NCBI RefSeq assembly: GCF_900090235.1
Contig: NZ_LT607750.1
Location: 3,360,501 to 3,424,500, forward strand
DNA: 64,000 nucleotides
Reading direction: 5' to 3'
From: Micromonospora echinaurantiaca
GTDB taxonomy: Bacteria; Actinomycetota; Actinomycetes; Mycobacteriales; Micromonosporaceae
In this document: positions 1 to 8,427 of the stretch, in pieces
Position numbering within the stretch: the first letter of the stretch is position 1
Layout: each line of letters begins with the position of its first letter
The notes under the pieces: generated by a model
What the model was told of the DNA's origin: nothing
The model's database searches: none
The model's input: only the letters and a program-made list of their open reading frames with translations
Translations under genes and position numbers: made by a program

Positions 1-1083
1 CGCTCCGCGCCCGACGCCCGCCCCCGGCTGCTGGTGGTCGGCGGCCGGATCCCCGGCTCCACCGCCGAGCTGTACGTGGTCACCGTCGAGGACGCGGTCG
101 TCGCCGACCTCGACCAGCTCCGCACCGCGCTGCTGGCCGGCTGGGTGCTGGTGGTGCTGCTCGCCGCCGGGGTGGGGCACGGCCTGGCCCGCCGCACCCT
201 GGAACCGGTGGGCCGGGCCAGCCGCGCCGCCCGAGCGATCACCGAGGGGCTGCTCGCCACCCGGCTGCCGGTACGCGGCCGCGACGAGTTCAGCGCCTGG
301 GCCGCCTCGTTCAACGAGATGGCCGAGGCGCTGGAGTCGAAGATCGAGGCGCTGTCCCGCGCCCAGGCCCGGGAGCGGCGGTTCACCGCCGACGTCGCGC
401 ACGAACTGCGTACCCCGGTCACCGCCCTGGTGGCCGCGGCCTCGCTGCTGCGCGACCACCTGGACCAGCTCCCGGGCGACGCCCGGCGCGCGGCCGAACT
501 GCTGGTCACCGACGTGGTCCGGCTGCGCCGGCTGGTGGAGGACCTGATGGAGATCTCCCGGCTGGACGCCGGCCAGGAGCCGGTCGCCATCCGGCCGGTC
601 GACCCACCCGCCCTGCTCGACGCCATCGTCGCCGCCCGCGGCTGGCGGGACCGGGTCACCGTCGACGCCGAACCGGTCGAGCTGCGCACCGACCCGCGAC
701 GGCTGGAACGGGTGCTGGCCAACCTGATCGCCAACGCGGTCGAGCACGGCGACGGCGACATCCGCGCCGCCGTCCGGCCGGCCGGGCCGATGGTCGTCTT
801 CGAGGTCACCGACCGGGGGCCGGGCATCCCCGCCGAGCATCTGCCCCGGCTCTTCGACCGCTTCTACAAGGTCGACCCGGCCCGCTCCGGCCGGGGCAGC
901 GGCCTCGGCCTGGCCATCGCCCGGGAGAACGCCCGCCTGCTCGGCGGGCGGCTGTCCGTACACAGTGAACCCGGCCGCGGCACCCGGTTCCGGCTGGAAC
1001 TGCCCGCCACCGACCCGGCGCCGCCCCGCGACCCCGCCGACGCCGGCACCCGGCCGGCACCGCAGCCCGGGGGTGCCCGATGA
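1..1083 (+). CDS. Two-component sensor histidine kinase, 5' end outside the window
   Basis: The reading frame is open from the first base, so the true start lies upstream. What remains is one membrane helix (LLAGWVLVVLLAAGVGHGLA), a HAMP linker, a DHp domain with the phospho-accepting His in ADVAHELRTPVTAL (about residue 134 from the window edge), and a HATPase domain with N-box NLIANAVEHG, G1 VTDRGPGIP, FDRFYK and G2 GSGLGLAI. It is a canonical membrane-bound EnvZ/OmpR-type kinase; the partner regulator is presumably upstream. The last codon overlaps the start of the next gene (ATGA), so the lipoprotein that follows is probably co-translated and may belong to the same signalling unit. Confidence 0.93.
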   Translation, partial: RSAPDARPRLLVVGGRIPGSTAELYVVTVEDAVVADLDQLRTALLAGWVLVVLLAAGVGHGLARRTLEPVGRASRAARAITEGLLATRLPVRGRDEFSAWAASFNEMAEALESKIEALSRAQARERRFTADVAHELRTPVTALVAAASLLRDHLDQLPGDARRAAELLVTDVVRLRRLVEDLMEISRLDAGQEPVAIRPVDPPALLDAIVAARGWRDRVTVDAEPVELRTDPRRLERVLANLIANAVEHGDGDIRAAVRPAGPMVVFEVTDRGPGIPAEHLPRLFDRFYKVDPARSGRGSGLGLAIARENARLLGGRLSVHSEPGRGTRFRLELPATDPAPPRDPADAGTRPAPQPGGAR

Positions 1084-2006
1084 CCCGCCCCCCGACCCGG
1101 CACCCGGCCGGCCGCGCCCCGCTGGCCCGCAGCGGCGCCGCGCTGGCGGTCGTCCTGCTCCTGGCCGCCGGCTGCGCCGACCCGCGCGGCGGCTCGCTCG
1201 GCCCGGCGCCCACCGCGGCGTCGCCAGTCGCCACCGCGCCCACCGGCCCGACACCGCCACCCACCCCGGCGGGCACCGGCCCGCCGCCGGCCCCGCCGGC
1301 GACCAGCACCGCACCCCCGAGCACCGGCGCCACTCCCCGCCCGCAGAACCTGACCATCGAGCTGTGGTACGTCCGCGACGGGCGGATCACCCCGACCCGC
1401 CGCACCCGGCCAGCCACCCCGGCCACCTCCCGGCTGGCGCTGACCGAACTCGCCGCCGGGCCGACCACGGCGGAGGCCGCCACCGGCATGACCACCCTGC
1501 TGCCGGCCGGCGTCGAGGTCACCCGGATCGCCGACGGCGTCGCCACCCTCCCGCCGCTGCCGGCCGCGTCGGCAACCTCCCGACGACTGCGCGAGGCCCA
1601 GGTCGTCTACACCCTCACCCAGTTCCCCACCGTGCGGCGGGTCCGGTTCGGCACCGGCGACCCGGTCAACCGCGCCGACTACGCCGACCTGCTCCCACCG
1701 ATCGTGGTGACCAGCCCCGTCGTCGGCCAGCGGGTCACCTCCCCGGTCACCGTCACCGGCACCGCCGACGTGTTCGAGGCGACCGTCAACGTCCGGATCC
1801 TCGACGCCGCCGGCCGGGAACTCGCCACCACCTTCACCACCGCCACCTGCGGCACCGGCTGCCGCGGTGACTACCGGGTCGGCGTCCGCTACCGGCTGAC
1901 CCGGGAACAACGCGGCACCGTGGAGGTGTACGAGGTCTCCCCCGCCGACGGAAGCCGCACCAAGCTGGTCGCCGTGCCGGTGACGCTCGCCGCCACCGGC
2001 CGCTGA
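1080..2006 (+). CDS. GerMN/Gmad2-type secreted lipoprotein
   Basis: A 308-residue lipoprotein. The N-terminus is basic, then hydrophobic, and ends in the lipobox LLLAAGC at about residue 24. A Pro/Thr-rich linker (about 30-90) is followed by a GerMN-like domain (about 95-195, LTIELWYVRDG onward) and a C-terminal immunoglobulin-like Gmad2 domain (about 210-305, starting IVVTSPVVGQRVTSPVTVTG). This arrangement is common in actinobacterial lipoproteins next to two-component kinases. Translation is coupled to the kinase through a 4-bp ATGA overlap. A role in sensing or assembly at the envelope is inferred from context only. Confidence 0.85.
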   Translation: MTRPPTRHPAGRAPLARSGAALAVVLLLAAGCADPRGGSLGPAPTAASPVATAPTGPTPPPTPAGTGPPPAPPATSTAPPSTGATPRPQNLTIELWYVRDGRITPTRRTRPATPATSRLALTELAAGPTTAEAATGMTTLLPAGVEVTRIADGVATLPPLPAASATSRRLREAQVVYTLTQFPTVRRVRFGTGDPVNRADYADLLPPIVVTSPVVGQRVTSPVTVTGTADVFEATVNVRILDAAGRELATTFTTATCGTGCRGDYRVGVRYRLTREQRGTVEVYEVSPADGSRTKLVAVPVTLAATGR

Positions 2007-2134
2007 CAGCAGGGACGCGGAGTCCGGGTGGTGCCCCACGGTTGACCATGGAAAGGCGTCGTGTCGGGCTGGATTCAAACCGGCGAACCCAGGATCTGGC
2101 GGCGGTGAGCGCATGTCGGCCGCGGTCACCCGGT

Positions 2135-2404
2135 CTACTGGCGTTCATACCGATCGGGCGCGGCTGATTTACTTCGTCGCTGCACTGCTTGCGCTGGCCG
2201 CGCCGTCTGTCTTATCCATCCGACGAAGCGGCGGTGCAGCGCGCCGGCCGGCGTCCAGGGCATGTCCTCGGCGGCTTGAACGAGGTAGGAACCGAGGTAG
2301 AGGGCCAGCGACACCGGGGCGCCGGCGTACTCCGCCCGTAGCTCCCGCTTGCGGGTCGGGCAGGGCCAGGGCAGGTCGCAGCCGCCACAGTTCCAGATCG
2401 GCAT
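2135..2404 (-). CDS. Small conserved actinobacterial protein with WxC-x2-C-x3-WPC motif
   Basis: An 89-residue protein starting MPIWNCGGCDLPWPC. It has three or four closely spaced cysteines, a helical middle (LALYLGSYLVQAAEDMPW) and a basic tail. I recognise the pattern as a small family scattered through actinomycete genomes beside XRE regulators, sometimes labelled 'flavin reductase' without clear support; its function is unknown. The cysteines suggest metal binding. It is the last gene of a four-gene minus-strand cassette. ATG at 2404 is preferred because family members begin shortly before the WxCxxC motif. Confidence 0.68.
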   Translation of the reverse strand: MPIWNCGGCDLPWPCPTRKRELRAEYAGAPVSLALYLGSYLVQAAEDMPWTPAGALHRRFVGWIRQTARPAQAVQRRSKSAAPDRYERQ

Positions 2405-2421
2405 GACCGGGCCATGTGTGG

Positions 2422-2580
2422 TCACCCGACACCGCCCAGAAACCGGGTGGTGGTCGTCCGGGCCTGCCAGCTGGTCGCCCAGTCGACCTGCCAGTACGGG
2501 TACGGCACCAGTTGCGACCACCACGCCCGACAGCCGACGCACATGCCGTCGAGTCCGCGGACGTGCACCGCGAGGACCAT
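2422..2580 (-). CDS. 52-residue conserved small protein (GLDGMCVGCRAWW type)
   Basis: This short gene encodes 52 residues beginning MVLAVHVRGLDGMCVGCRAW and ending TTTRFLGGVG. It is rich in Trp and aromatic residues and has a CxxC pair. It sits exactly between the two neighbouring minus-strand genes, 17 bp from each, and has GC-rich third positions, so it is very probably real despite its size. The CxxC motif and the LDGxCxGCRAWW sequence resemble small proteins I associate with the same regulator-linked cassettes in actinomycetes. Function unknown; a zinc-binding or redox role is possible. Confidence 0.62.
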   Translation of the reverse strand: MVLAVHVRGLDGMCVGCRAWWSQLVPYPYWQVDWATSWQARTTTTRFLGGVG

Positions 2581-2597
2581 GCGCTCCTGCCCGGCGC

Positions 2598-2828
2598 TCA
2601 CCGCTCACCCTCCTGCGGCCAGTGGCCACGATTGATCGGAAGACGATGCCGCCGACGGCAGGGAAGGTCGGCTCCGCACCGGCAGACACGCCGCCACTTC
2701 CGCCAGGACCACACCGGACGATGCCGCCGCGCGAGGGTCAGCGCGGTGGCCGAGAGGTATTCGTCGTACGAGACGCGCCAGCCACCGGGTGTGAGCCGGC
2801 CAGGAGGCTCGTTCGCGAATCCGCTCAT
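2598..2828 (-). CDS. Small conserved hypothetical protein with CxCGADLPC motif
   Basis: A 76-residue protein starting at ATG 2828 (MSGFANEPPGRLTPGGWRVS). It contains the sequence HRPVWSWRKWRRVCRCGADLPC followed by HRLPINRGHWPQEG in its C-terminal half, which looks strongly constrained. The CxCGxxxPC cluster could bind a metal. Its start codon overlaps the stop of the preceding gene as ATGA (2825-2828), the usual sign of translational coupling in actinobacteria. Function unknown. Confidence 0.65.
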   Translation of the reverse strand: MSGFANEPPGRLTPGGWRVSYDEYLSATALTLARRHRPVWSWRKWRRVCRCGADLPCRRRHRLPINRGHWPQEGER

Positions 2829-3055
2829 CGCAAACTCCCGGGCCCGGACCCGGCGCGTAGCTGCTTCGCATGGTCGAGAAGCCGTTGCCGCGCCACTGCC
2901 TGCTCGGCGTCCTGATGTCGCTGCCCGATTCCCCGCGGTGGCGGCTCGGGCTGCCGCCGCAGCCACCGCGACAGCGCTCGGACCAGGCCTCGGAGCAGCC
3001 GGTGCCGACGGAGCTCGGGCGGCCCGAGTGGCAAATTCTCGGCATCGAAGAGCAT
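2825..3055 (-). CDS. Small helical protein, first gene of a four-gene cassette
   Basis: A 76-residue protein, MLFDAENLPLGPPELRRHRL at the N-terminus, with an amphipathic, charged C-terminal helix (DAEQAVARQRLLDHAKQLR). Coding evidence is the helical composition, the ATGA overlap with the next gene and its position at the head of a tight minus-strand run. It is divergent from the XRE-TPR regulator gene at 3170, with 114 bp between the two starts. No known domain recognised. Confidence 0.5.
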   Translation of the reverse strand: MLFDAENLPLGPPELRRHRLLRGLVRALSRWLRRQPEPPPRGIGQRHQDAEQAVARQRLLDHAKQLRAGSGPGSLR

Positions 3056-3102
3056 GCGGAGACCATCGCGCCGGCCGGGGCCTGGCGGCCATGTCGGCTG
3101 GT

Positions 3103-3119
3103 CATGTCACGGTGACATG
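3103..3119. promoter_or_regulatory. Perfect 17-bp palindrome in a divergent promoter region
   Basis: CATGTCACGGTGACATG is a perfect inverted repeat with 8-bp arms and one central base. It lies between the small-protein cassette (start 3055, minus) and the XRE-TPR regulator (start 3170, plus), about 30 bp upstream of a plausible -10 (TAGGCT, 3150-3155). Position and symmetry suggest an operator, perhaps for the adjacent XRE protein; binding is an inference. Confidence 0.5.
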
Positions 3120-3169
3120 GGCGGGCTCGACCTGCCCGGACCCCGCCCCTAGGCTCCAGGCTGAGCACC

Positions 3170-4624
3170 ATGGGTAATCACGTGACGACGCCGGGAGCCG
3201 CTGTGCTGCTCGATCATCTTCGGATCCCCGACGACCTCTGGTCGCACGAGAACATGCGCACCGCACTCGGTACCCGCGACATCGGTGCTGTGTTCCGGCT
3301 GCTCGCCCGGCACACCGGCGCGAGCCAGACCCGCATCGGGGCAGCTGTCGGGCTGGAGCAGGGCTACATCAGTCGAATCATCGCCGGCCGGAAGGTCACC
3401 TCCATCGACGTGCTGGAGCGCATCGCCGACGGGTGCGGCATGCCTGACGAGGCCCGGATGACCCTAGGCCTAGCACCGCGCCGACAGGCATATCGCCCAG
3501 TCATGGCCAGCCGTCCGCCTGGCGGGCAGAGTGACGTGCCGGCCAACCGGTCCTGGCATGATGACGTCCGAGCCGCCGCGCAGCTATGGAAAGGCGACGT
3601 GAACCGTCGAGACATGCTTCGTCAGGCCGCGTTCGGCTCGGCCGGGTACACGCTGCCGGCCCTACGCTGGTTCACCGCCGCCACTCCGCAACCCGTAGCA
3701 CAGGAGGGACGCCGGACGGTCGGTCAACCCGACATTGACACGATCCGCGAGGTGACCGCCACCTACCGGCGGCTTGACAACCAGTACGGCGGCGGCCACG
3801 CCCGCGACAACGTCGTCCGATATCTCCACCACGAGGTCACTCCGCTGGTGACCGAGGGCCGCTACGAGCCGGCGACCGGCAGCAGGCTATTGGCAGCCGT
3901 CGCCGAGCTGACGCAGCTCGCCGGCTGGCAGGCGTACGACATGGCCGAACATGGCCGCGCCCAGCGCTACCTCACTCACGCTCTCGATCTGGCCCGAGCT
4001 GCCGACGATGCCGGCCTGGGTGCCGAAATCCTCGCGGCGATGAGCCACCAAGTCACCTACCTGGGCCACACCGCCGCCGGCGTCGACCTCGCCCGCGCCG
4101 CCCGACAGACGGCACAGCGCGCCGGACTCACCGTGCTGACCGCCGAGGCACTGGTCATGGAAGCCCACGCCCACGCCGCCGCTCGCGACGAACGCGCCTG
4201 CGCCACCGCACTGCACCGGGCAGAACAAGCCCTCGACAGGGCCGACCGCAGCAGCGACCCACAGTGGCTCGGCTACTTCGATGAGGCGTACCTGTCAGCC
4301 AAGTTCGGCCACTGCTTCCACGCCCTCGGCCAACACCAACAGGCCGAGCGGTTTGCTGTCCGCTCCCTGCGCATGGACGAACGATACGTACGCGGCAAAG
4401 CGTTCAACCTCGCCCTTCTCGCCACGATCCACGCTCGCCGCGGCGAGGCCGATCGGGCCAGCGCCATCGGCGCGCAGGCCCTCACCCTGACCACACAGCT
4501 ACGGTCAGCCCGAGCCGTCCGCTACCTACGCGATTTGCAAACACACCTCACCGCACACCGCCACCGACCCGCAGTACGACACTTCATCACGCGCGTTGAC
4601 GCGGCCCTCGGTCGACGCCGCTGA
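3170..4624 (+). CDS. XRE-family regulator with TPR-like C-terminus
   Basis: A 484-residue cytoplasmic regulator. An XRE helix-turn-helix lies at about residues 40-100 (LLARHTGASQTRIGAAVGL, then YISRIIAGRKVTSIDVLERIA), followed by a linker containing NRRDMLRQAAFGSAGYTLPA and a C-terminal half of repeated Ala-rich helices typical of TPR units (for example LARAADDAGLGAEILAAMSH and ALGQHQQAERFAVRSLRMDE). Such proteins are frequent in Streptomyces and Micromonospora, where the helical domain is thought to sense a ligand or partner. It is divergent from four tiny genes and convergent with a NUDIX gene whose stop lies directly next to its own. Confidence 0.9.
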   Translation: MGNHVTTPGAAVLLDHLRIPDDLWSHENMRTALGTRDIGAVFRLLARHTGASQTRIGAAVGLEQGYISRIIAGRKVTSIDVLERIADGCGMPDEARMTLGLAPRRQAYRPVMASRPPGGQSDVPANRSWHDDVRAAAQLWKGDVNRRDMLRQAAFGSAGYTLPALRWFTAATPQPVAQEGRRTVGQPDIDTIREVTATYRRLDNQYGGGHARDNVVRYLHHEVTPLVTEGRYEPATGSRLLAAVAELTQLAGWQAYDMAEHGRAQRYLTHALDLARAADDAGLGAEILAAMSHQVTYLGHTAAGVDLARAARQTAQRAGLTVLTAEALVMEAHAHAAARDERACATALHRAEQALDRADRSSDPQWLGYFDEAYLSAKFGHCFHALGQHQQAERFAVRSLRMDERYVRGKAFNLALLATIHARRGEADRASAIGAQALTLTTQLRSARAVRYLRDLQTHLTAHRHRPAVRHFITRVDAALGRRR

Positions 4625-5227
4625 CTACAGCTCGCCCCGGGCCTTGCGTGCGACCAGTTCCAACACCGCGATCACCGTGCCGGCGCCCACGATCTCTCCC
4701 CTGGAGACCAGACGTCGCGCCTCCTCCAGCGGGATCCAGGCCACCCGCTCGGCCTCGTTGACATCCACCGGAGCACCGATGTACTCCGCTTTCCGGGCAA
4801 GGAACAACAGATTCTCCGCGTCCGCGGTCGCCACCCACGGCTGGAACGACAGCAACGGCACGACTGCACCCGGACGCCAACCGGTCTCCTCCTCAACCTC
4901 CCGGACCGCACACTTCGCCGGCTGCTCCTCGCCATCGACGTAGCCGCCCGGCAGCTCCCACACCCACCGATCGAACACGAACCGGTGCCGTCGCATCAGC
5001 AACAGGCGCTCCTGATCGTCAAGCACGGCCACCATGGCCGACCGGGGCGCCCGGATCACGTACTGCTCGAAGCGGACCCCGTCCGGCAGTTCCACATCGG
5101 CGATGCTCAACCGGGCCCGCCGGCTGCCGTCCACCACCCGCTCACGATGGATCGTCCACCGCGTCGACTCAGTAACCTGCTCCTCCGCCACCGGGCCAGT
5201 ATCGGACCAACGCCGAGGCAGTGCCAC
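4625..5227 (-). CDS. NUDIX hydrolase
   Basis: A 200-residue protein with a complete Nudix box at residues 94-117 (G-x5-E-x7-REVEEETGW), preceded by strands AMVAVLDDQERLLLMRRHR and followed by the family sequence WIPLEEARRLV. This places it among ADP-ribose/nucleoside diphosphate pyrophosphatases; substrate cannot be read from sequence. The usual length is 180-210. A downstream in-frame start before TESTRWTIHRERVV is also possible. It is convergent with the XRE regulator with no bases between the two stop codons, a common pairing in actinomycetes. Confidence 0.92.
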   Translation of the reverse strand: MALPRRWSDTGPVAEEQVTESTRWTIHRERVVDGSRRARLSIADVELPDGVRFEQYVIRAPRSAMVAVLDDQERLLLMRRHRFVFDRWVWELPGGYVDGEEQPAKCAVREVEEETGWRPGAVVPLLSFQPWVATADAENLLFLARKAEYIGAPVDVNEAERVAWIPLEEARRLVSRGEIVGAGTVIAVLELVARKARGEL

Positions 5228-5452
5228 GCCTCATCACGACCTTTCAAACCGAAGCGGCACTGAACCCCCCGCCCGGGATGCGTATACAGCGTGCCTGCCA
5301 CTGCACCTGCTACCGACCTACGACGGGACTCGACGGTCTGTGAGGCGCGCGGCCAACGGCAGATCCGTGCACGCGAGCGTGGACTCTACGAGGCGACCCT
5401 GAACTAAGGATCAGCGCTCAAGCGATGTTTCCCCTTCAGCTACCGTCGCCAG

Positions 5453-5977
5453 ATGCCCGGTGCCCGCACCGCCGTGACCGCCCTTGTCGCCCTCACGGTC
5501 GTTGACGTCTTCCACACCATCGTCGTCCTCGCAGCGTACGAGCACCGGATCGGCGTAGTGACCCACGACGGGTCCGGCACGGTGGACATGCTCGACACCG
5601 TCGTGCCGCTTCGCGAGCTGTCCGCAGCGATGTCTTGTCTGCTGTTTCTCACGCTGCTTACCGCATGGGCCGGCGTCGCCAACTGGGTCATCCTGGCCCG
5701 GCGCACCGGACCACCGGTCGCACCCACAGAGCCAGTGGCGTGGTGGTGGATGAGCGCCATCGTCGCCGTACCCCTCAACCTGATCGCAGCCGTGCAGTAC
5801 CTGTACGCCACCGCGAACGGGGCCGAGTACATGCGCACTGTCCTGGCCGAGACCACCCTGCTACTGGTCGCCGCATCCGTGGCACTCGTGACCACCACGA
5901 TCGCCGTTATCCAGGTCGTCCGGCACACCGCAGCAAACCAGCAGCGCACCGCCGGTGCCCGAGCCACAACGGCTTAG
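5453..5977 (+). CDS. Four-helix membrane protein of unknown function
   Basis: A 174-residue protein with four predicted membrane segments: about 7-28 (VTALVALTVVDVFHTIVVLA), 58-84 (MSCLLFLTLLTAWAGVANWV), 100-118 and 133-155 (LLLVAASVALVTTTIAVIQV). It resembles the DUF4328-type arrangement of small actinobacterial membrane proteins (WxxxAxxxxPLNLI between helices), but I do not assign it. It stands alone, with 225 bp upstream and a long gene-free stretch downstream. Confidence 0.72.
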   Translation: MPGARTAVTALVALTVVDVFHTIVVLAAYEHRIGVVTHDGSGTVDMLDTVVPLRELSAAMSCLLFLTLLTAWAGVANWVILARRTGPPVAPTEPVAWWWMSAIVAVPLNLIAAVQYLYATANGAEYMRTVLAETTLLLVAASVALVTTTIAVIQVVRHTAANQQRTAGARATTA

Positions 5978-6741
5978 TCGTCCACGTGACGCACGGTCGG
6001 CGGCAAATCAGTATCCTGATCGAGGGACCACGGTCGAAAGGCTGTCCATTAGCCTAGGTTAGGCCGGGAATCGGACTTGGGAGAAGCTTGGCGATTCTTA
6101 GAAGGGCCTCGACGCTCTCTTGAAGGTTGTCGTCGGACAGAGTGTTGTGTGGGTTCTCTGGGTGATGAATCATGTTACGGACGGCACTGGGCAGGGTCGT
6201 CATCTGGTGAGTCACCGTGCCGTCCTGATTCATCCGCGAGTAGGGCGTCGATCGGTGAAGTCCGTGGTTTACGATAGTACCGGGTCCGAAGTAACCTCTC
6301 GCACCGCGGTAAGGCCGCGTACACCGACTTCAGGCTCATAGAACGAAGCATCGTTGGCCTCCACGACACCCTGCGCCGGTTACTTGCCAGCCAACTACCT
6401 CTGACTGACGCGGCGCGGCAGAGATTCGCGAGCGACGATCGAATGCTGGGGCCGATTTATGCGCAATTCCGAGAGCCGAAGTGATAGACCCGGCAGCCGA
6501 TCACTAGGTTGGTAATCGCTCAGGCTCGGTGTAAAGACATCCCTGTACAGCCTTCTCGTCGGCCTCCGTGATAGGGACTGCTTTCGGAGGCCGTGTCGTC
6601 GAGTGCACCGACGAGGCGCGCAGACTAAGGGATGTCTCGTAACTCGGATTCCGACGGATCCCTGGGTCAACCACTGAGAAGATCCGTCCAGGCGCTCGTG
6701 CCACGCCAAGGGTCCCCAAGTAGTCTCAGTACTCTGAGCCG
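5978..6741. other. Gene-poor stretch with lower GC
   Basis: No convincing coding sequence here. Short open frames on both strands have poor third-position bias and no recognisable domain. The composition is visibly less GC-rich than the flanks. The only structured item I see is an IS end-like sequence at 6629-6647. It may be decayed mobile DNA. Confidence 0.5.
6629..6647. repeat. Solo terminal repeat matching the IS end at 8216-8234
   Basis: GGGATGTCTCGTAACTCGG matches the inverted end of the downstream IS (GGGACGTCTCGCAACTCCG, read on the minus strand) at 16 of 19 positions. Both are flanked on the outside by TAA/TTA. It is a better match than the inner left end at 7351, so it may be the real outer boundary of a longer unit or a relic of another copy. 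Confidence 0.55.
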
Positions 6742-7338
6742 ATGACCGCTTCGCCGCGTGGCTCCCGTCCTGAACCCTTGGCGGGGCTGGACTCGGTCGA
6801 CTGGGCGAAGTTTCGACCGCGCAATCGCAGAGACGCCGAACGCGACGCGTGCGAGATTCCCGACCTGATCCGCGGCCTGGCAAGGGCGGAAGGCCGGGCG
6901 GTACACGAGTGGGGCGAGGCACTGAAGGGCGCCCTGATCCACGGCCACTCGGGTCTGTACTTCCGCACCGTCGAACCGGCCGCCCCGTTCCTGATCGAAC
7001 TATGCCGCTCCGAACGGCCCGAGGTAGCCGCCGAAGCGCTCAGCATCCTGCTGAGCTGTATCGGCGACGGCCCATTCCACCCCGAGCCCCTGCGCCCCGA
7101 TGACACGGAGCTGTCCGAGGTCGAAACCCGCACCTGGGCGATCATCCACGCCGGCCGGGCGGCCTACTACCCCTGGCTGCGTTCATCACATTGGGGCGCC
7201 AGGATCGGTGCGTTGGAACTCCTGGGCGTCCTCGAGCCCAAGGCACCAGAGTTCCAGCGAGAGCTCGCGCGGTTGGAAGCATCCGACGGAAACGTTGGAA
7301 TTCAGCAGGCGATCCGAGAGATCCGGCTCGACCTCTAG
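6742..7338 (+). CDS. Hypothetical HEAT-repeat-like protein
   Basis: A 198-residue acidic, helical protein with no signal peptide or membrane segment. Stretches such as APFLIELCRSERPEVAAEAL and GARIGALELLGVLEPKAPEF look like HEAT or armadillo helices. Proteins of this kind are sometimes immunity or SMI1/KNR4-associated proteins, but I see no specific motif. It sits between an IS end-like sequence (6629) and the transposase, so it could be a passenger gene of a mobile unit. Coding quality is good (GC-rich third positions, clean start after an AT-richer leader). Confidence 0.7.
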   Translation: MTASPRGSRPEPLAGLDSVDWAKFRPRNRRDAERDACEIPDLIRGLARAEGRAVHEWGEALKGALIHGHSGLYFRTVEPAAPFLIELCRSERPEVAAEALSILLSCIGDGPFHPEPLRPDDTELSEVETRTWAIIHAGRAAYYPWLRSSHWGARIGALELLGVLEPKAPEFQRELARLEASDGNVGIQQAIREIRLDL

Positions 7339-7350
7339 CGGTGCCGCTAT

Positions 7351-8234
7351 GAGAGGTTTCGCAACCCTGCGCCCGTCTGATGAGGACGATCGTCGAGGAT
7401 GCCTGGGTGCAGGTGATGTCCACAGCGCGCTCCGAGTGGATCTTTCCGTTCACAGGACTGCAGCCGGCCCAGTTCCGCAGGCTGGTCCGCCTGGTCGCCG
7501 AGCGTGGCGGGGACACGATCGCCGACGGCCGGCCGGGGCGGCAGTGGCCCTCGACCTACCGGATCGGGTGCTGCTTGTAGCCGCGTACTGGCGAACCAAC
7601 CTGACCATGCGTCAGATCGGCCCACTGTTCGGGGTCTCGCACTCGGCCGCGCACCGGGTCATCGACACCCTCGGACCACTGCTGGCCATGGCGCCTGTGC
7701 GCCGGCGCCCGGTCGACCAGATCGCCATCGTCGACGGCACGCTCATCCCCACCCGAGACCACCGCCTCGCGGCGCCGAGCAAGAACTACCGCTACTCGAC
7801 CAACCTGCAGGTCGCTATCGACGCGAACACCCGCCTGGTCATCGCCGTCAGCGACCCGCAGCCCGGCAACCGCAACGACACGATCGTCTACCGCACCAGC
7901 GGGATCGACCAGAAGCTGGCAGGACGGCCGATCATGGCCGACGGCGGCTACCGTGGCAACCCCGAGGTGATCATCCCGTACCGCAAGAACCGCGACGGCG
8001 GTCCGCTTCCGGACTGGAAGGAGGACCTGAATGCCCAGCACCGCACCGTCCGCGCTCAGGTCGAACACGCCCTGGCCAGGATGAAGTGCTGGAAGATCCT
8101 GCGCGACTACCGGCGAGCCGCCAACACACTGGCCGACACCGCTTCCGGCATCGCTCACCTGCACAACATTACCCTTGCTCGCTGAGCACCAACCCGGTCA
8201 CAGGCAACGCCTTCACGGAGTTGCGAGACGTCCC
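7351..8234 (+). mobile_element. IS5-family insertion sequence, about 0.88 kb
   Basis: The element carries an IS5-type DDE transposase frame and ends in imperfect inverted repeats: GAGAGGTTTCGCAACCCTG (7351-7369) and, on the minus strand, GGGACGTCTCGCAACTCCG (8216-8234), 13 of 19 matching. Size fits the IS427/ISL2-like branch of IS5. No clear target duplication was found; left flank CTAT and right flank TTAA are only loosely alike. A second left-end-like sequence at 6629 makes the true left boundary uncertain. Confidence 0.7.
7380..8185 (+). pseudogene. IS5-family transposase, two frames joined by a -1 base shift
   Basis: The N-terminal part (7380-7580) encodes TGLQPAQFRRLVRLVAERGG and GRPGRQW, then terminates. 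The rest continues in the next frame from about 7550: LDLPDRVLLVAAYWRTNLTM, a helix-turn-helix region (GVSHSAAHRVIDTL), and the DDE catalytic region with VDGTLIPTRDHR, MADGGY and RAQVEHALARMKCWKILRDY. Family members read straight through GRQW-LDLPDR, so one base appears missing near 7548-7552. Some IS5 subgroups use programmed frameshifting between two ORFs, so activity cannot be excluded. Confidence 0.78.
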
Positions 8235-8296
8235 TTAAACACACGGTCGAGCAGCCGGGCACATCTGTAGGTGACAGCGGCGTGATCGCGGGCAGA

Positions 8297-8322
8297 TGTC
8301 CCGTAAATAAGGCCACGGGACA
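8297..8322. repeat. Short hairpin downstream of the IS
   Basis: Perfect 8-bp arms TGTCCCGT and ACGGGACA with a 10-base AT-rich loop. It lies between the IS and a minus-strand membrane protein gene. It could act as a terminator stem, although there is no T-run. Confidence 0.35.
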
Positions 8323-8427
8323 CGGTCGGCGCACTCAACTCGGCATGTCCGGGCACCGATCAGCGCAGCCCCTCGTGGCGCGCGCATCGCGGCAGTTGAG
8401 GATGACCTGGCTGGGGAGGTGTGGCAA

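Noticed and set aside
2050..2105. A T-arm-like sequence (GGATTCAAACC) suggesting a minus-strand tRNA
   Set aside because: No matching acceptor 5' arm or anticodon stem could be found; one mismatch in the T-stem. At most a relic.
864..2129. Long minus-strand open frame opposite the kinase and lipoprotein genes
   Set aside because: Shadow frame produced by GC-rich codon positions; Gly/Arg/Ala-rich with no domain, while the plus strand has clear proteins.
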